Origin: Sphingobacterium chuzhouense
Lineage (GTDB): Bacteria > Bacteroidota > Bacteroidia > Sphingobacteriales > Sphingobacteriaceae
Direction: 5' to 3'
Assembly: GCF_014692525.1 (NCBI RefSeq)
Contig: NZ_JACNYL010000004.1
Span: 62,001 to 126,000, forward strand
DNA: 64,000 bases
Within the stretch, counting starts at the first letter, position 1, and each line of letters begins with the position of its first letter. A model generated the notes under the pieces. It saw only the letters and a list, made by a program, of their open reading frames with translations, was not told the origin of the DNA and made no database searches. Below, in pieces: positions 53,985 through 62,572 of this stretch. A program made the translations under genes and the position numbers.

Positions 53985-54407
53985 ATGATAACTGTTATAC
54001 ACGGAATTATACTGATCGTGGGACTGGTATTGCTCGTTCTGGGCGTGCAGCTTTTTATGTCTTCACGGAAATTTCTGGAAACCGGCGTAAAAACCAAAGC
54101 CACGGTGATCGAAAATATCGCTGTGAGATCCCAAGGTAGCAACCATACGTATACCATGTATGCGCCACTTCTTGAATACGAAGTAAAGGGCAAGAAGAAA
54201 ACCTATACACCCAATGCCCGTTCCAATCCACCAGCCTACGATATCGGCGACAAAGTTCCGATCGTTTATAGTGCCAAAAACAGCCAAAATGTGCGTATCA
54301 TTTCCTATTGGGGCGTTTATCTGGGCAGCAACATTTTATTGGCAATAGGGCTAGCGATGCTACTGATAGGAGGCGGTTATTTTTTGTTTAAGATCGGTAT
54401 CATATAA
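53985..54407 (+). CDS. DUF3592-type membrane protein
   Basis: A 140-residue protein with N-terminal and C-terminal helices (about 3-21 and 108-137) around a small beta domain (KATVIENIAVRS, YAPLLEYEVKGKKKTY, YDIGDKVPIVYSAKNS). This is the DUF3592 layout. A GGAGG sequence at 53972-53976 lies 8 bases before the ATG at 53985, which decides this start over the ATG at 53979. Confidence 0.8.
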   Translation: MITVIHGIILIVGLVLLVLGVQLFMSSRKFLETGVKTKATVIENIAVRSQGSNHTYTMYAPLLEYEVKGKKKTYTPNARSNPPAYDIGDKVPIVYSAKNSQNVRIISYWGVYLGSNILLAIGLAMLLIGGGYFLFKIGII

Positions 54408-54485
54408 ATTATGAAGGATCAGCACATGAAACAATCCAGATACGCGACATTTTAAGGCATATCAAAATATAGAGATTTTAAAAAT

Positions 54486-54976
54486 TTGAAGATGAGGATA
54501 TTGATAGAGAAATCAAATTATTCAAAAGGTATATTTTTAATAGGCTTTGCCCTGTTATTGCTTATAAGCTGCAAGAAGGATCATTATGATGATGACCCCG
54601 ATACGGATGATCCGCAACCTATAGAAGTGGACATCCACATGGCTGTCTCAAAATATATAGATGGAAACGATCAGCCCTTTTACTATAAAAATGGGGACAT
54701 GCAACAGCTTCCGGCGAATAAAGACGTGGAAGTGATCCCGCAGGATATATTCGTGTCGGGCCAGGACGTGTATATTGTGGGCTATGAGGGAGAGGAGTAT
54801 GCACTCAATTACCACCCGAAAAAAGCCATACTCTGGAAAAATGGTGTGCCACAGGAGCTGGCTACCCATCCAGCCAGACCACCGAAGCAAAAGCTGTTTT
54901 CGTATCCGGAAACGATGTTTATGTAGCCGGCTATTATACACCTGCCGGAATTTCGGTAGCGTCCAAAAGTGAATAA
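54486..54976 (+). pseudogene. lipoprotein with repeated beta-strand units, frameshifted
   Basis: The first frame (146 residues to 54926) has a signal and lipobox (LLLISCKKD) and the unit FVSGQDVYIVGYEGE. A second frame resumes from about 54884 with TTEAKAVFVSGNDVYVAGYYTPAG and stops at 54976, so the phrase VSGxDVYxxGY is repeated across the shift. One base change near 54880-54890 would rejoin them. The family is beta-propeller-like lipoproteins; the remaining part is much shorter than expected. Confidence 0.6.
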
Positions 54977-54978
54977 TT

Positions 54979-55275
54979 ATGTATAAGACATTAAAAATAA
55001 GTATCATTATCATCATGACAATACTCTTTGTTTTGGGGGTCATTGTACTTTTATTACAGACTTTTATTTCCTTTTTGGCCTATCCCATCGGTGAGCTCTT
55101 CTTATACTATTCGGCTATTCTTTTTTTAGTGATATGGTTAAAAGAGAATTTCGGCAAAAAAGCTTTATCGATCATCATTTGGGTGCTGTTTTTAGTACCA
55201 ATAGTCTGGCTTTTATCGGCTCCCGCAAGCTTATTTAACTTACTGATGCCAAAGCTGAATATAGATATGAGGTAG
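54979..55275 (+). CDS. small membrane protein, function unknown
   Basis: A 98-residue protein that is almost wholly hydrophobic, with three or four helices (about 8-30, 36-52, 60-85). No family recognised. It lies 2 bases after the frameshifted lipoprotein gene and runs in the same group. Confidence 0.6.
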   Translation: MYKTLKISIIIIMTILFVLGVIVLLLQTFISFLAYPIGELFLYYSAILFLVIWLKENFGKKALSIIIWVLFLVPIVWLLSAPASLFNLLMPKLNIDMR

Positions 55276-55323
55276 GCCCTAATGGGCGCATTTTACCAAC
55301 ATTCTAATAAAATAGCACGATAA

Positions 55324-55710
55324 ATGAAAAACAACACGGAAAAAGTGGATTTTGAATATCTGCCCAACTTCAACCAAGAAGAGATGGAAAGTCTTTTAAA
55401 AGCGTACGAGCAGTACCTGAAACAGAACAATTTGGTAAGGATACCGGGATTCTTTATGTTGGGTACGATAGGAGTTTTTCGCATGTTACAGGACAGTATG
55501 CCCAGAAACCAGTTGATAACCATAGTCATGGTCGTGATCACTGTTTTACTCATTTGGCTATTTGTTATTGGCTATAAGCTCATCAAACAAAGAAGGATGA
55601 TAAAAAATCAGCTGGAAACTATTGCAGACGTTCAAAACTATCCGTTTAAAGAAGTAAAAAAAGAATTCAATACATTGGTGAAATCCGTATATAAAGGTCC
55701 GAAAATATAA
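55324..55710 (+). CDS. membrane protein of unknown function
   Basis: A 128-residue protein with a polar N-terminal third, a hydrophobic segment at about 40-50 and a clear transmembrane helix at about 62-83 (LITIVMVVITVLLIWLFVIGYKL), then a charged tail. No family recognised. Confidence 0.6.
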   Translation: MKNNTEKVDFEYLPNFNQEEMESLLKAYEQYLKQNNLVRIPGFFMLGTIGVFRMLQDSMPRNQLITIVMVVITVLLIWLFVIGYKLIKQRRMIKNQLETIADVQNYPFKEVKKEFNTLVKSVYKGPKI

Positions 55711-55827
55711 TCCCTGGAAACTTGCCACCGTCCTGCATAAGCTACCGCTCAAAAAAGGATATAAATAAATGGCTCATGTAAGCTTCATTGCCATTATAAA
55801 ACAACCTGAGTATAAATAACTATTCAA

Positions 55828-56364
55828 ATGAAAAAAATATACTACATAAAATGCCTGTTATTGATCGCTTTGACCGGTATGGTTTCCTGCGGACCCTCTC
55901 CCAAAAAGGTGGTCGCACAGACCTGGTTGAATACCAACAATGTGACAACGTACTATTCGCCAAAGTTCTTTAACGAACTGATGGAGAAGAAAGCAAAGAA
56001 CAATATCACGGTTTATCAAGATGGTGCGGTAATAAAGGGTACTGCGGTAGCGTATGTCCAGCAATATGTCATTGCAACAATTGACGAAAATTTAAAAAAG
56101 GTTGAAGATCTATCGGCAAAAGGAGATAACAAAGAACTGATAGACGCATCGTTGGAAGTATTCAGGTACAGCAGTGACGTTTTTGAAAACGAATACCTCG
56201 ACATTGCGGAGATGATCGATGAGGAAAAGCCATCGGAAGAGATTATGTCCGCCATTGATGACCTGTTTGCAAAACACGATGGAGAAATGCAGATCCGGTT
56301 CGACCGATTGGACAGCTGCGCAATACCTTATGCCGAAAAAAATAATATCGCGATTATAAAATAA
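55828..56364 (+). CDS. lipoprotein, function unknown
   Basis: A 178-residue lipoprotein: lipobox MVSCG (Cys about 21), then a helical domain rich in Glu and Lys (FFNELMEKKAKNNITVYQD, VEDLSAKGDNKEL). No family recognised. It is the last intact gene of the accessory region. Confidence 0.65.
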   Translation: MKKIYYIKCLLLIALTGMVSCGPSPKKVVAQTWLNTNNVTTYYSPKFFNELMEKKAKNNITVYQDGAVIKGTAVAYVQQYVIATIDENLKKVEDLSAKGDNKELIDASLEVFRYSSDVFENEYLDIAEMIDEEKPSEEIMSAIDDLFAKHDGEMQIRFDRLDSCAIPYAEKNNIAIIK

Positions 56365-56509
56365 ACAGTAGTCGTATGTTCCATCTATTTAAAAAGAAAA
56401 AAGGCACGCCCATCTGATGGAGAATTATTATAGTTGTGAAACAGGAGAAGGAGGATGAACAGTCACTACAAGCTCACCCTCTTTGGTCTTCCATTGCTGA
56501 TCAATAATA

Positions 56510-56739
56510 CTACCCCGCTTTATTAGTTTTCAAACAAGGTTGTAGGGCGACAACCGAAATTTTCCCGAAGCCAACCTTTGGCACTATCGTATCGTATTTC
56601 GGCTTTTTACTGTCCAGCATTTCTTCCAATTGATCCATATCCCGACCTATATCCGGGTATCCAACAGTTTAGCGTAATGCTCTGCATCGCCATTGAAAAA
56701 CAAATTCAATGATGCACTTAGCCTTGCAGCCAATTGAAA
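56510..56739 (-). pseudogene. degenerate coding frame, family unassigned
   Basis: The minus strand reads FQLAARLSASLNLFFNGDAE then HYAKLLDTR, and after a shift of frame PDIGRDMDQLEEMLDSKKPK and YDTIVPKVGFGKISVVALQP, ending in a stop at 56510. The joined phrase is fluent protein-like sequence, so a frameshift near 56650 has broken a real gene. I cannot name the family; a mobile-element cargo or transfer protein is likely from position. Confidence 0.5.
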
Positions 56740-56884
56740 TCAAGATGTCTAGTTTCTGAACAGGTTGTAAATCAGTTATTTAAACCTGTTTCAGTGAGTA
56801 GGGTGATTTAAAAAAATGACTCACCGATTGACTCACTTTTTTTATTGGGAAAAATTGTAAGTTTTGTAGATACCGCTAAAACAA

Positions 56885-56917
56885 AAAAGCCTGCAAAAAT
56901 TTGATTTGCAAGCTTTT
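56885..56917 (-). terminator. terminator of tRNA-Glu
   Basis: AAAAGC-TGCAAA / TTTGCA-GCTTTT stem of 13 positions with one C-A mismatch, a 7-base loop, and T residues after it on the minus strand; it follows the tRNA 3' end by about 25 bases. Confidence 0.75.
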
Positions 56918-56941
56918 GTATGTTTTTGATCTTTAGATCTG

Positions 56942-57013
56942 TAGCCCGTAGGGGAATCGAACCCCTGTTTCAAGAATGAAAATCTTGCGTCCTAACCCCT
57001 AGACGAACGGGCC
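56942..57013 (-). tRNA. tRNA-Glu (anticodon TTC)
   Basis: A 72-base cloverleaf on the minus strand: acceptor GGCCCGT/ACGGGCT (with G1-U72), D arm, anticodon stem CAAGA/TCTTG with loop TTTTCAT giving anticodon TTC, and T arm ending CCCCT. The discriminator is A and CCA is not encoded. Its 3' end faces the decayed accessory region, the usual side for integrated elements. Confidence 0.95.
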
Positions 57014-57033
57014 GTTTTTTCTGTTTCGGTGTG

Positions 57034-57064
57034 CAAATATAGAAATGATTATTTATTGTACAAA
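57034..57064 (-). promoter_or_regulatory. promoter of tRNA-Glu
   Basis: On the minus strand TTTG, a spacer of exactly 19 bases and TATATTTG. This is a perfect Bacteroidota vegetative promoter; the TAnnTTTG box ends 20 bases before the tRNA 5' end. Confidence 0.8.
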
Positions 57065-57161
57065 ATAAAAGTAAAAAAAGCTTAAGAAACAGCACCGGTA
57101 GTGTGCAAATTATTTTTTTACTGGATAAACCAATGCATGTCAACAAGCGAAAACAGAGTAG

Positions 57162-57887
57162 CTATAATGTAGAAAATCTCGATTCTTCCATTTCCGTAAA
57201 TGCAGCTACAGTAGAGAATAAAAGGCTTCTTTCGCCGTTCTCTAGGTTCTTAAAGGTAGTGGGAAGAAATAACCCTCCACCAATGTCTTTATAGCCATTT
57301 ACAAGGTAGGTTTGACCCTCTTTATCGACAAACTGCTTAATCCATCCGGTTTCGCCGTTAAACAATACCTCGCCTGACAATCCCCCTTTTAATTGAAAGG
57401 GAAGTGATTGTAATTTTTCCGCATTGAAAATCTTAGAAGATATTTTCCCTGTTTTTGTTTCGGGTTGCTCAATTAAAGCAGGTAAAAAAAGAAAAGTAAT
57501 ATCTTTTTTAAACTGCTCGTTAATTTTGGTAAAAAGCTCGTTTGTTTCAGAACCCATCTGTTTTACCTCGTTACCATTGACAAAAAACTTAGATAGCTTT
57601 CCAGTTTTAAAGTTGAACAGTGCAACAATGTTGTTTCCATCGTAGGATTTGCCTTCGAAGCGTGCCTGTCCCGACTTTGTATTAATAAGGAATTTTCGGC
57701 CGTTTTGAAAATATTTAGCTTCGTTCCCACTTGCTGTGAATAGAATATAGTTTGTACTATCCCACTTGTCCTTTCCTCCGATTCCTTTCAATAGTATTTT
57801 ACCCGCTTCCTGTTCCTCCTGTGCACGTATAGTTACGCACGAAAAGGAAAGGATACCGATAATAATTGCGGTTAGGAATGTTCTCAT
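57162..57887 (-). CDS. secreted protein of unknown function, LolA-like look
   Basis: A 241-residue protein with a signal peptide (to about 22, ending IRAQE). The mature part has repeating beta-strand units (EGKSYDGNNIVALFNFKTGKL, NGETGWIKQFVDKEGQTYLV), reminiscent of periplasmic lipoprotein-carrier-like folds. It ends the minus-strand operon with ribH and the TPR gene upstream. Confidence 0.65.
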   Translation of the reverse strand: MRTFLTAIIIGILSFSCVTIRAQEEQEAGKILLKGIGGKDKWDSTNYILFTASGNEAKYFQNGRKFLINTKSGQARFEGKSYDGNNIVALFNFKTGKLSKFFVNGNEVKQMGSETNELFTKINEQFKKDITFLFLPALIEQPETKTGKISSKIFNAEKLQSLPFQLKGGLSGEVLFNGETGWIKQFVDKEGQTYLVNGYKDIGGGLFLPTTFKNLENGERSLLFSTVAAFTEMEESRFSTL

Positions 57888-57922
57888 AGTTGACTCCTAT
57901 TTTTAAGGTGAAGCAACAATCA

Positions 57923-58411
57923 CTAGTATCTTTTACTGATAAGTGCCATTTGGATTGCTGTTATAGCGGCTTCTTCTCCCTTGTTACCATGTTTTCCTCC
58001 TGCTCGATCCAAAGCCTGTTCCAGGTTATCTGTTGTTAATACGCCAAATATAACCGGTTTATTATATTTGATAGCAACATTAGCGATACCGTTGCCTACG
58101 GCGTCACATATAAAATCAAAATGCCGTGTTTCGCCTTGAATGACACAACCCAGACATATTATGGCATCAAATGATTGGTTGCGAAATGCTATATCAGCTC
58201 CAGAGATTAATTCATAACTGCCCGGAACCTGGATGATATCGATATCATCTTCTGCAGCACCATGTTGCTGTAAACCTTGCAGAGCGCCATCTAATAATGC
58301 TCCTGTAACTTGTGCGTTCCACTGGGAAACAACGACTGCGAATTTCAACCCCTTCGCGTTGCCAACTTCAATATGTGAGAAGTCTGACAAATTCTTCATG
58401 CTACTAGACAT
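57923..58411 (-). CDS. ribH: RibH, 6,7-dimethyl-8-ribityllumazine synthase
   Basis: A 162-residue enzyme of riboflavin synthesis, joining the ribityl-diaminouracil with the dihydroxybutanone phosphate. Motifs: VVVSQWNAQVTGALLDGAL, VPGSYELISGAD and CLGCVIQGETRHFDFI. It lies between the TPR gene and the secreted protein in one operon. Confidence 0.96.
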   Translation of the reverse strand: MSSSMKNLSDFSHIEVGNAKGLKFAVVVSQWNAQVTGALLDGALQGLQQHGAAEDDIDIIQVPGSYELISGADIAFRNQSFDAIICLGCVIQGETRHFDFICDAVGNGIANVAIKYNKPVIFGVLTTDNLEQALDRAGGKHGNKGEEAAITAIQMALISKRY

Positions 58412-58481
58412 GGGGGCAAAGATAAATAAAAAAGGCTGCTTACAAAAAATAAGCAGCCTGTATACCCTAATGAGTTATTTC

Positions 58482-59153
58482 TTATTGTTGTTTTGCCTGT
58501 ACGCGCGCTATAAGGCCATCTATCATGTTCGCTTCGGGACTATTTGGATAGTCAGATTTGATAGATTGATAAGTCTGTTCTGCATTTTTGAAATCTTCCA
58601 AAGCTTCATATACCAAACCTAATTTTTTAAGAAATAAAGGTGTTGTATATGTATTTTTACTTTTTTGTGCCGCTTTTTTATAATGATTGGCAGCACTTTT
58701 ATAATCCTTGGATTCTGAGTAGGCATCTCCAATTAATCCGGTAACCAAGGGATCTAAAATATCACTTCCAGTATCCGAATATTTTTGAAGGTATTTTATA
58801 GCTTCTTGAAAATTCCCTTGGCGAAGGTACAATCCTCCCAAATAAGCGTTTGCAATATTAGCAGATTTCGTGTTAGAATATTCTTCAGCAATTTCTTTGA
58901 AGCCTAAGAATGATCCATCGCCTTCAATGGCTTTGGCCTGTAGAGAATCAATTGCCGCATATTCTTCTGCCTTATACAGTTGATTGGCCGCTTTTTCTGC
59001 GCGAGGGGCTAGGTATAGTCGCTGATAGCCTAAATACAGCAAAATCAAAAGGACAATACCACCGACGATGAAGGTTATGCTTTTTTGATTATCTTGAAAA
59101 AAAGAACCTGATGTTTTTTTAGGCTCAGTTTGATTTACGTTTTTATTTGACAT
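58482..59153 (-). CDS. TPR membrane protein
   Basis: A 223-residue protein with one N-terminal transmembrane helix (about 28-46; ITFIVGGIVLLILLYLGY) and at least three TPR units behind it (e.g. SANIANAYLGGLYLRQGNFQEAIKYLQKY). This is the layout of the YfgM/ancillary SecYEG-associated TPR proteins. It heads the operon with ribH. Confidence 0.8.
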   Translation of the reverse strand: MSNKNVNQTEPKKTSGSFFQDNQKSITFIVGGIVLLILLYLGYQRLYLAPRAEKAANQLYKAEEYAAIDSLQAKAIEGDGSFLGFKEIAEEYSNTKSANIANAYLGGLYLRQGNFQEAIKYLQKYSDTGSDILDPLVTGLIGDAYSESKDYKSAANHYKKAAQKSKNTYTTPLFLKKLGLVYEALEDFKNAEQTYQSIKSDYPNSPEANMIDGLIARVQAKQQ

Positions 59154-59183
59154 TTGTTATTATCGTATAATAAATATGGAACG

Positions 59184-59214
59184 CAAAATTACACTTTTAA
59201 AATTTTATTACAAG
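59184..59214 (-). promoter_or_regulatory. promoter of the TPR-ribH operon
   Basis: On the minus strand CTTG, a 19-base spacer and TAATTTTG; three of four -33 bases and all defined -7 bases agree with the Bacteroidota consensus. The -7 box ends 30 bases before the ATG at 59153. Confidence 0.6.
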
Positions 59215-59311
59215 TTTTATGTGGTATTTTACTGTCTTTTATCAACAATAGTACACATCGATGCTAACCTTTATATTTTAAAAATGAATTTCAATAAGGC
59301 ATTTTGCTTTA

Positions 59312-61237
59312 CTATCCATTGGTAGCGGGCGTAATTTCACCGTCCAATTGTTCGTAAATGGAATTTTGGCTCTTAAACTCAGGTACAATAGATTTCATCT
59401 GGCGAACAACCTCTACATTATTGTTTGTTTTAACTCTTTCAAAAAGACGGTTGATTTGTTCGCTAACTAAAGAAAAATTATTTTCCCGGACCTTCGCAAT
59501 CATAATTTTCTGGTGGTGGGTAGGGAGCGTATTTTCAAGATCGTTGAGTAATTCTTCATACAGTTTTTCACCCGGACGTAACCCGGTAAACTTAATGTCA
59601 ATATCTTGGTAAGGAATAAAGCCCGAAAGTTTAATCATTTTCTCCGCAAGATCCACAATTTTGACTGATTTTCCCATGTCAAATACGAATATCTCCCCTC
59701 CATTACCCATGCATCCTGCTTCGATAACCAGTTGGCAGGCCTCGGGAATAGTCATAAAATAACGCGTGATTTCGGGATGAGTAACCGTAAGAGGGCCTCC
59801 TTTTTCTATTTGCTCCCGGAAACGGGGGATAACAGAACCATTTGAACCTAAAACATTTCCGAAGCGTGTAGTTATGAATCGGGTCTTTGCATCTGGGTGG
59901 TTTTCTGACAAATTGTTGTTCATGGCCTGCACGTACATTTCGGCAATACGTTTGGTTGCTCCCATGACATTAGTGGGATTGACAGCTTTATCTGTGGAAA
60001 CGAAAACAAATTTTAATACATCAAATTCAACAGCTAGGTTCGCTAACGTACGCGTGCCTAGCACGTTCGTTCGCACACCTTCGATAGGATGGTTTTCCAT
60101 CATAGGCACATGCTTATAAGCCGCTGCGTGATAAACATATTGAGGTTTAAATGTCTCAAACAATGTTCGCATTCGTTCTTCGTTTTTTACATCAGCGATG
60201 AAAGCTTGATAAGCTTGCCCTTTAAATCTTTCCTGCAAGTCTAGATGTAGATTATGTAAAGGAGACTCTGCCTGATCACATAAGATGATAAGCTGCGGTT
60301 CGAAATGCCCTAGTTGTTTAGCAATTTCACTGCCGATAGAACCTGCGGCACCTGTCACCAAAATACGTTTTCCCCTCAATTGTTCTAAAAGGGAATCGTT
60401 TTTCAGTTTTATAGGAGCGCGTTCCAATAAATCCTCGATTTTGACTTTTGTAATCTGCGTGGGCGATACCGTACCGTTGATGATCTCGCTCACAGGAGGG
60501 AGGGTAAGTACGTTTATCTTTTGCTCCAGACATATATCAATGACCTGGTTCTTTTTTTCTGTACTGATTCTATGCGAAGCAAAAATCAACTCATCAATAG
60601 CCAATCTATTAATCAGACCGCCAAGATCCGTTGAGCTGAAAATTTTAATACCATCAATATATTTGCCGATTTTTGTCTCATCATCATCGAGATAAGCAAC
60701 GATATATTTATTGGACTTAAGATCATGGTCAAATGTACGCTTCACCGCTATACCTAAATCACCGGCACCATATACCACAACATTTTTCTTATCGGAAGCT
60801 TTTGTTTTATTATACTGGAAAAATATTTTAATCAATGTTCGATAGGTTGTTAGACCCGTAAAAGCAAACAAGCTATATACAATGATGACATTAGTTGCGA
60901 TGAGTGTCGGAGCGTTGCTTGCAATCATAATCAATTTAACGGCGAACAGAATAATGACGTTAAAAAGTAATGTAGACAGAATGCGAATGGAGTCAACGGC
61001 GCTGGTATAACGCACAATGCCGGAGTAGAGTTTGAAAATCAGGAAAGAAAAAGAGGTGATTCCTAAACAATAAATCAACTCGATGGCAAAGCGTGATTGC
61101 GCATACGCCTGTATATCGAACGAATGAAACAAGCCGTAAGCGAATACAAAAGCAATAGCGGCAATGGCTAAGTCAAAAATAAAAATGGTCCATCTAGGAA
61201 CAATACCAATTTGATTAAAAACAGGAAACTTTTGCAT
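59312..61237 (-). CDS. membrane-bound nucleotide-sugar 4,6-dehydratase (CapD/PglF type)
   Basis: A 641-residue protein with four N-terminal transmembrane helices (to about 130), a first nucleotide-binding region (VVYGAGDLGIAVKRTF) and a C-terminal extended-SDR domain with GAAGSIGSEIA and FVSTDKAVNPTNVMGATKR. In this family the usual catalytic Tyr is replaced by Met within the STDK...PxxxMG block, which this one shows. The role is UDP-GlcNAc 4,6-dehydration for surface polysaccharide. The ATG at 61237 is preferred; a TTG at 61243 extends the frame. Confidence 0.92.
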   Translation of the reverse strand: MQKFPVFNQIGIVPRWTIFIFDLAIAAIAFVFAYGLFHSFDIQAYAQSRFAIELIYCLGITSFSFLIFKLYSGIVRYTSAVDSIRILSTLLFNVIILFAVKLIMIASNAPTLIATNVIIVYSLFAFTGLTTYRTLIKIFFQYNKTKASDKKNVVVYGAGDLGIAVKRTFDHDLKSNKYIVAYLDDDETKIGKYIDGIKIFSSTDLGGLINRLAIDELIFASHRISTEKKNQVIDICLEQKINVLTLPPVSEIINGTVSPTQITKVKIEDLLERAPIKLKNDSLLEQLRGKRILVTGAAGSIGSEIAKQLGHFEPQLIILCDQAESPLHNLHLDLQERFKGQAYQAFIADVKNEERMRTLFETFKPQYVYHAAAYKHVPMMENHPIEGVRTNVLGTRTLANLAVEFDVLKFVFVSTDKAVNPTNVMGATKRIAEMYVQAMNNNLSENHPDAKTRFITTRFGNVLGSNGSVIPRFREQIEKGGPLTVTHPEITRYFMTIPEACQLVIEAGCMGNGGEIFVFDMGKSVKIVDLAEKMIKLSGFIPYQDIDIKFTGLRPGEKLYEELLNDLENTLPTHHQKIMIAKVRENNFSLVSEQINRLFERVKTNNNVEVVRQMKSIVPEFKSQNSIYEQLDGEITPATNG

Positions 61238-61356
61238 TAACAATTTTTTACATAGGCTGTAAAAATATGAAAAAAAGTGGATTTATGAATCTTATTCCCA
61301 AAATATCAAGAATAATCTCTAAATTCACTAGTTTAAAAAACAGATGTGATTGTAGC

Positions 61357-62568
61357 ATGAACGATATGTCAAAAATTGCCCATAAGGCGATATTTCAACC
61401 GAAAGAAGCAATGGCAAGTGTGGGCAAAAGTCGACACACACTAAAAATAGGTGTGCCGAAGGAAATATCATTTCAGGAAAAGCGAATACCCCTAACACCG
61501 TTATCTGTTGCATTGCTTATCGAATACGGTCATGAGGTCATCATTGAGTCTGGAGCTGGTGAGGCTTCAAACTTTTTAGATACACATTATAGCGAACAAG
61601 GCGCGAGAATTAGCCACGATAAACAGGAGGTGTTTCAATGTGATATTGTTATCAAAATCGCAAGCCCGACCTTAGAAGAGGTGAATATGATGAAAAATAA
61701 GCAGGTTTTGCTGTCCTCCCATCAGCCTTCGCTGATGAAACTACCCGTATTACAGGCTTTAATGCGAAAACAAATCACAGCTGTTTCCTATGAATATTTA
61801 CAAGATGAAGGGGGACATTTAACCGTTGTACGTGCCATGAGTGAAATTGTAGGTGCAACCTCCGTACTTATCGCAGCAGAATACCTTAGCAACATTTTTG
61901 ATGGAAAGGGGCTGATGTTAGGAGGTATTACAGGAGTCCCGCCTACGGAAATGGTCATCATTGGAGCAGGCACAGTAGGAGAGTACGCCGCTCGTGCCGC
62001 TATTGCGCTCGGAGCCCAGGTTAAAGTATTTGATAGCTCCGTATATCGCTTACGCAGACTGCAAAATAATGTAGGTAGTCGTGTTTTTACGTCTGTGATA
62101 CAACCCATTGTGTTGAACAAAGCAGTTCGATCTTGTGATGTCGTCATCGGTGCCGTGAGAGCAACGAATGGTCGTTCTCCTTGTATCATCTCGGAAGATA
62201 CTGTTTCTAAAATGAAACCGAATTCTGTGCTTATAGATGTGAGTATCGATCAGGGCGGATGTTTTGAAACATCTGAGGTGACTACGCATGACAAACCGGT
62301 ATTCAGAAAATATGATGTAATACACTATTGTGTTCCTAATATTGCATCGCGTGTGGCACGTACTGCGACCTACGCCCTTACGAATATTATGACACCCCTG
62401 CTTCTACAAATCGGAGAATGTGGAGGCATGAACAATATGATATGGTCTGATAAATGCATTCGTAGCGCAATTTATCTTTATCAAGGAATGTTAACGAATA
62501 AAGACATTGCGGAAAAGTTTAACTTGCCATCGAAAGACCTGGATTTAATTATCGTAGCTAATCAATAA
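61357..62568 (+). CDS. ald: alanine dehydrogenase
   Basis: NAD-dependent enzyme interconverting alanine with pyruvate and ammonium. The core starts KIGVPKEISFQEKRIPLTP, has the catalytic His segment LLSSHQPS, the Rossmann GAGTVGEYAARAA and the late IDQGGCFETSE. The frame opens at 61267, but the ATGs at 61357 or 61366 put the start just before the usual QPKEAM block and are preferred; the upstream part reads unlike the family. The adjacent alpha/beta hydrolase overlaps nothing. Confidence 0.9.
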   Translation: MNDMSKIAHKAIFQPKEAMASVGKSRHTLKIGVPKEISFQEKRIPLTPLSVALLIEYGHEVIIESGAGEASNFLDTHYSEQGARISHDKQEVFQCDIVIKIASPTLEEVNMMKNKQVLLSSHQPSLMKLPVLQALMRKQITAVSYEYLQDEGGHLTVVRAMSEIVGATSVLIAAEYLSNIFDGKGLMLGGITGVPPTEMVIIGAGTVGEYAARAAIALGAQVKVFDSSVYRLRRLQNNVGSRVFTSVIQPIVLNKAVRSCDVVIGAVRATNGRSPCIISEDTVSKMKPNSVLIDVSIDQGGCFETSEVTTHDKPVFRKYDVIHYCVPNIASRVARTATYALTNIMTPLLLQIGECGGMNNMIWSDKCIRSAIYLYQGMLTNKDIAEKFNLPSKDLDLIIVANQ

Positions 62569-62572
62569 AAAA

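Larger units (their letters stand above)
56365..56941. other. decayed interval next to the tRNA
   Basis: No intact gene. It includes a degenerate minus-strand reading frame (56510-56739), an imperfect inverted repeat (CTGAACAGGTT...AAACCTGTTTCAG, 56757-56797), a twofold direct repeat TGACTCAC (around 56817-56836) and the tRNA terminator. Confidence 0.55.

Noticed and set aside
56800..56850. CRISPR-like direct repeat TGACTCAC twice
   Set aside because: Only two copies of 8 bases with a 4-base spacer; no array, leader or cas gene nearby.
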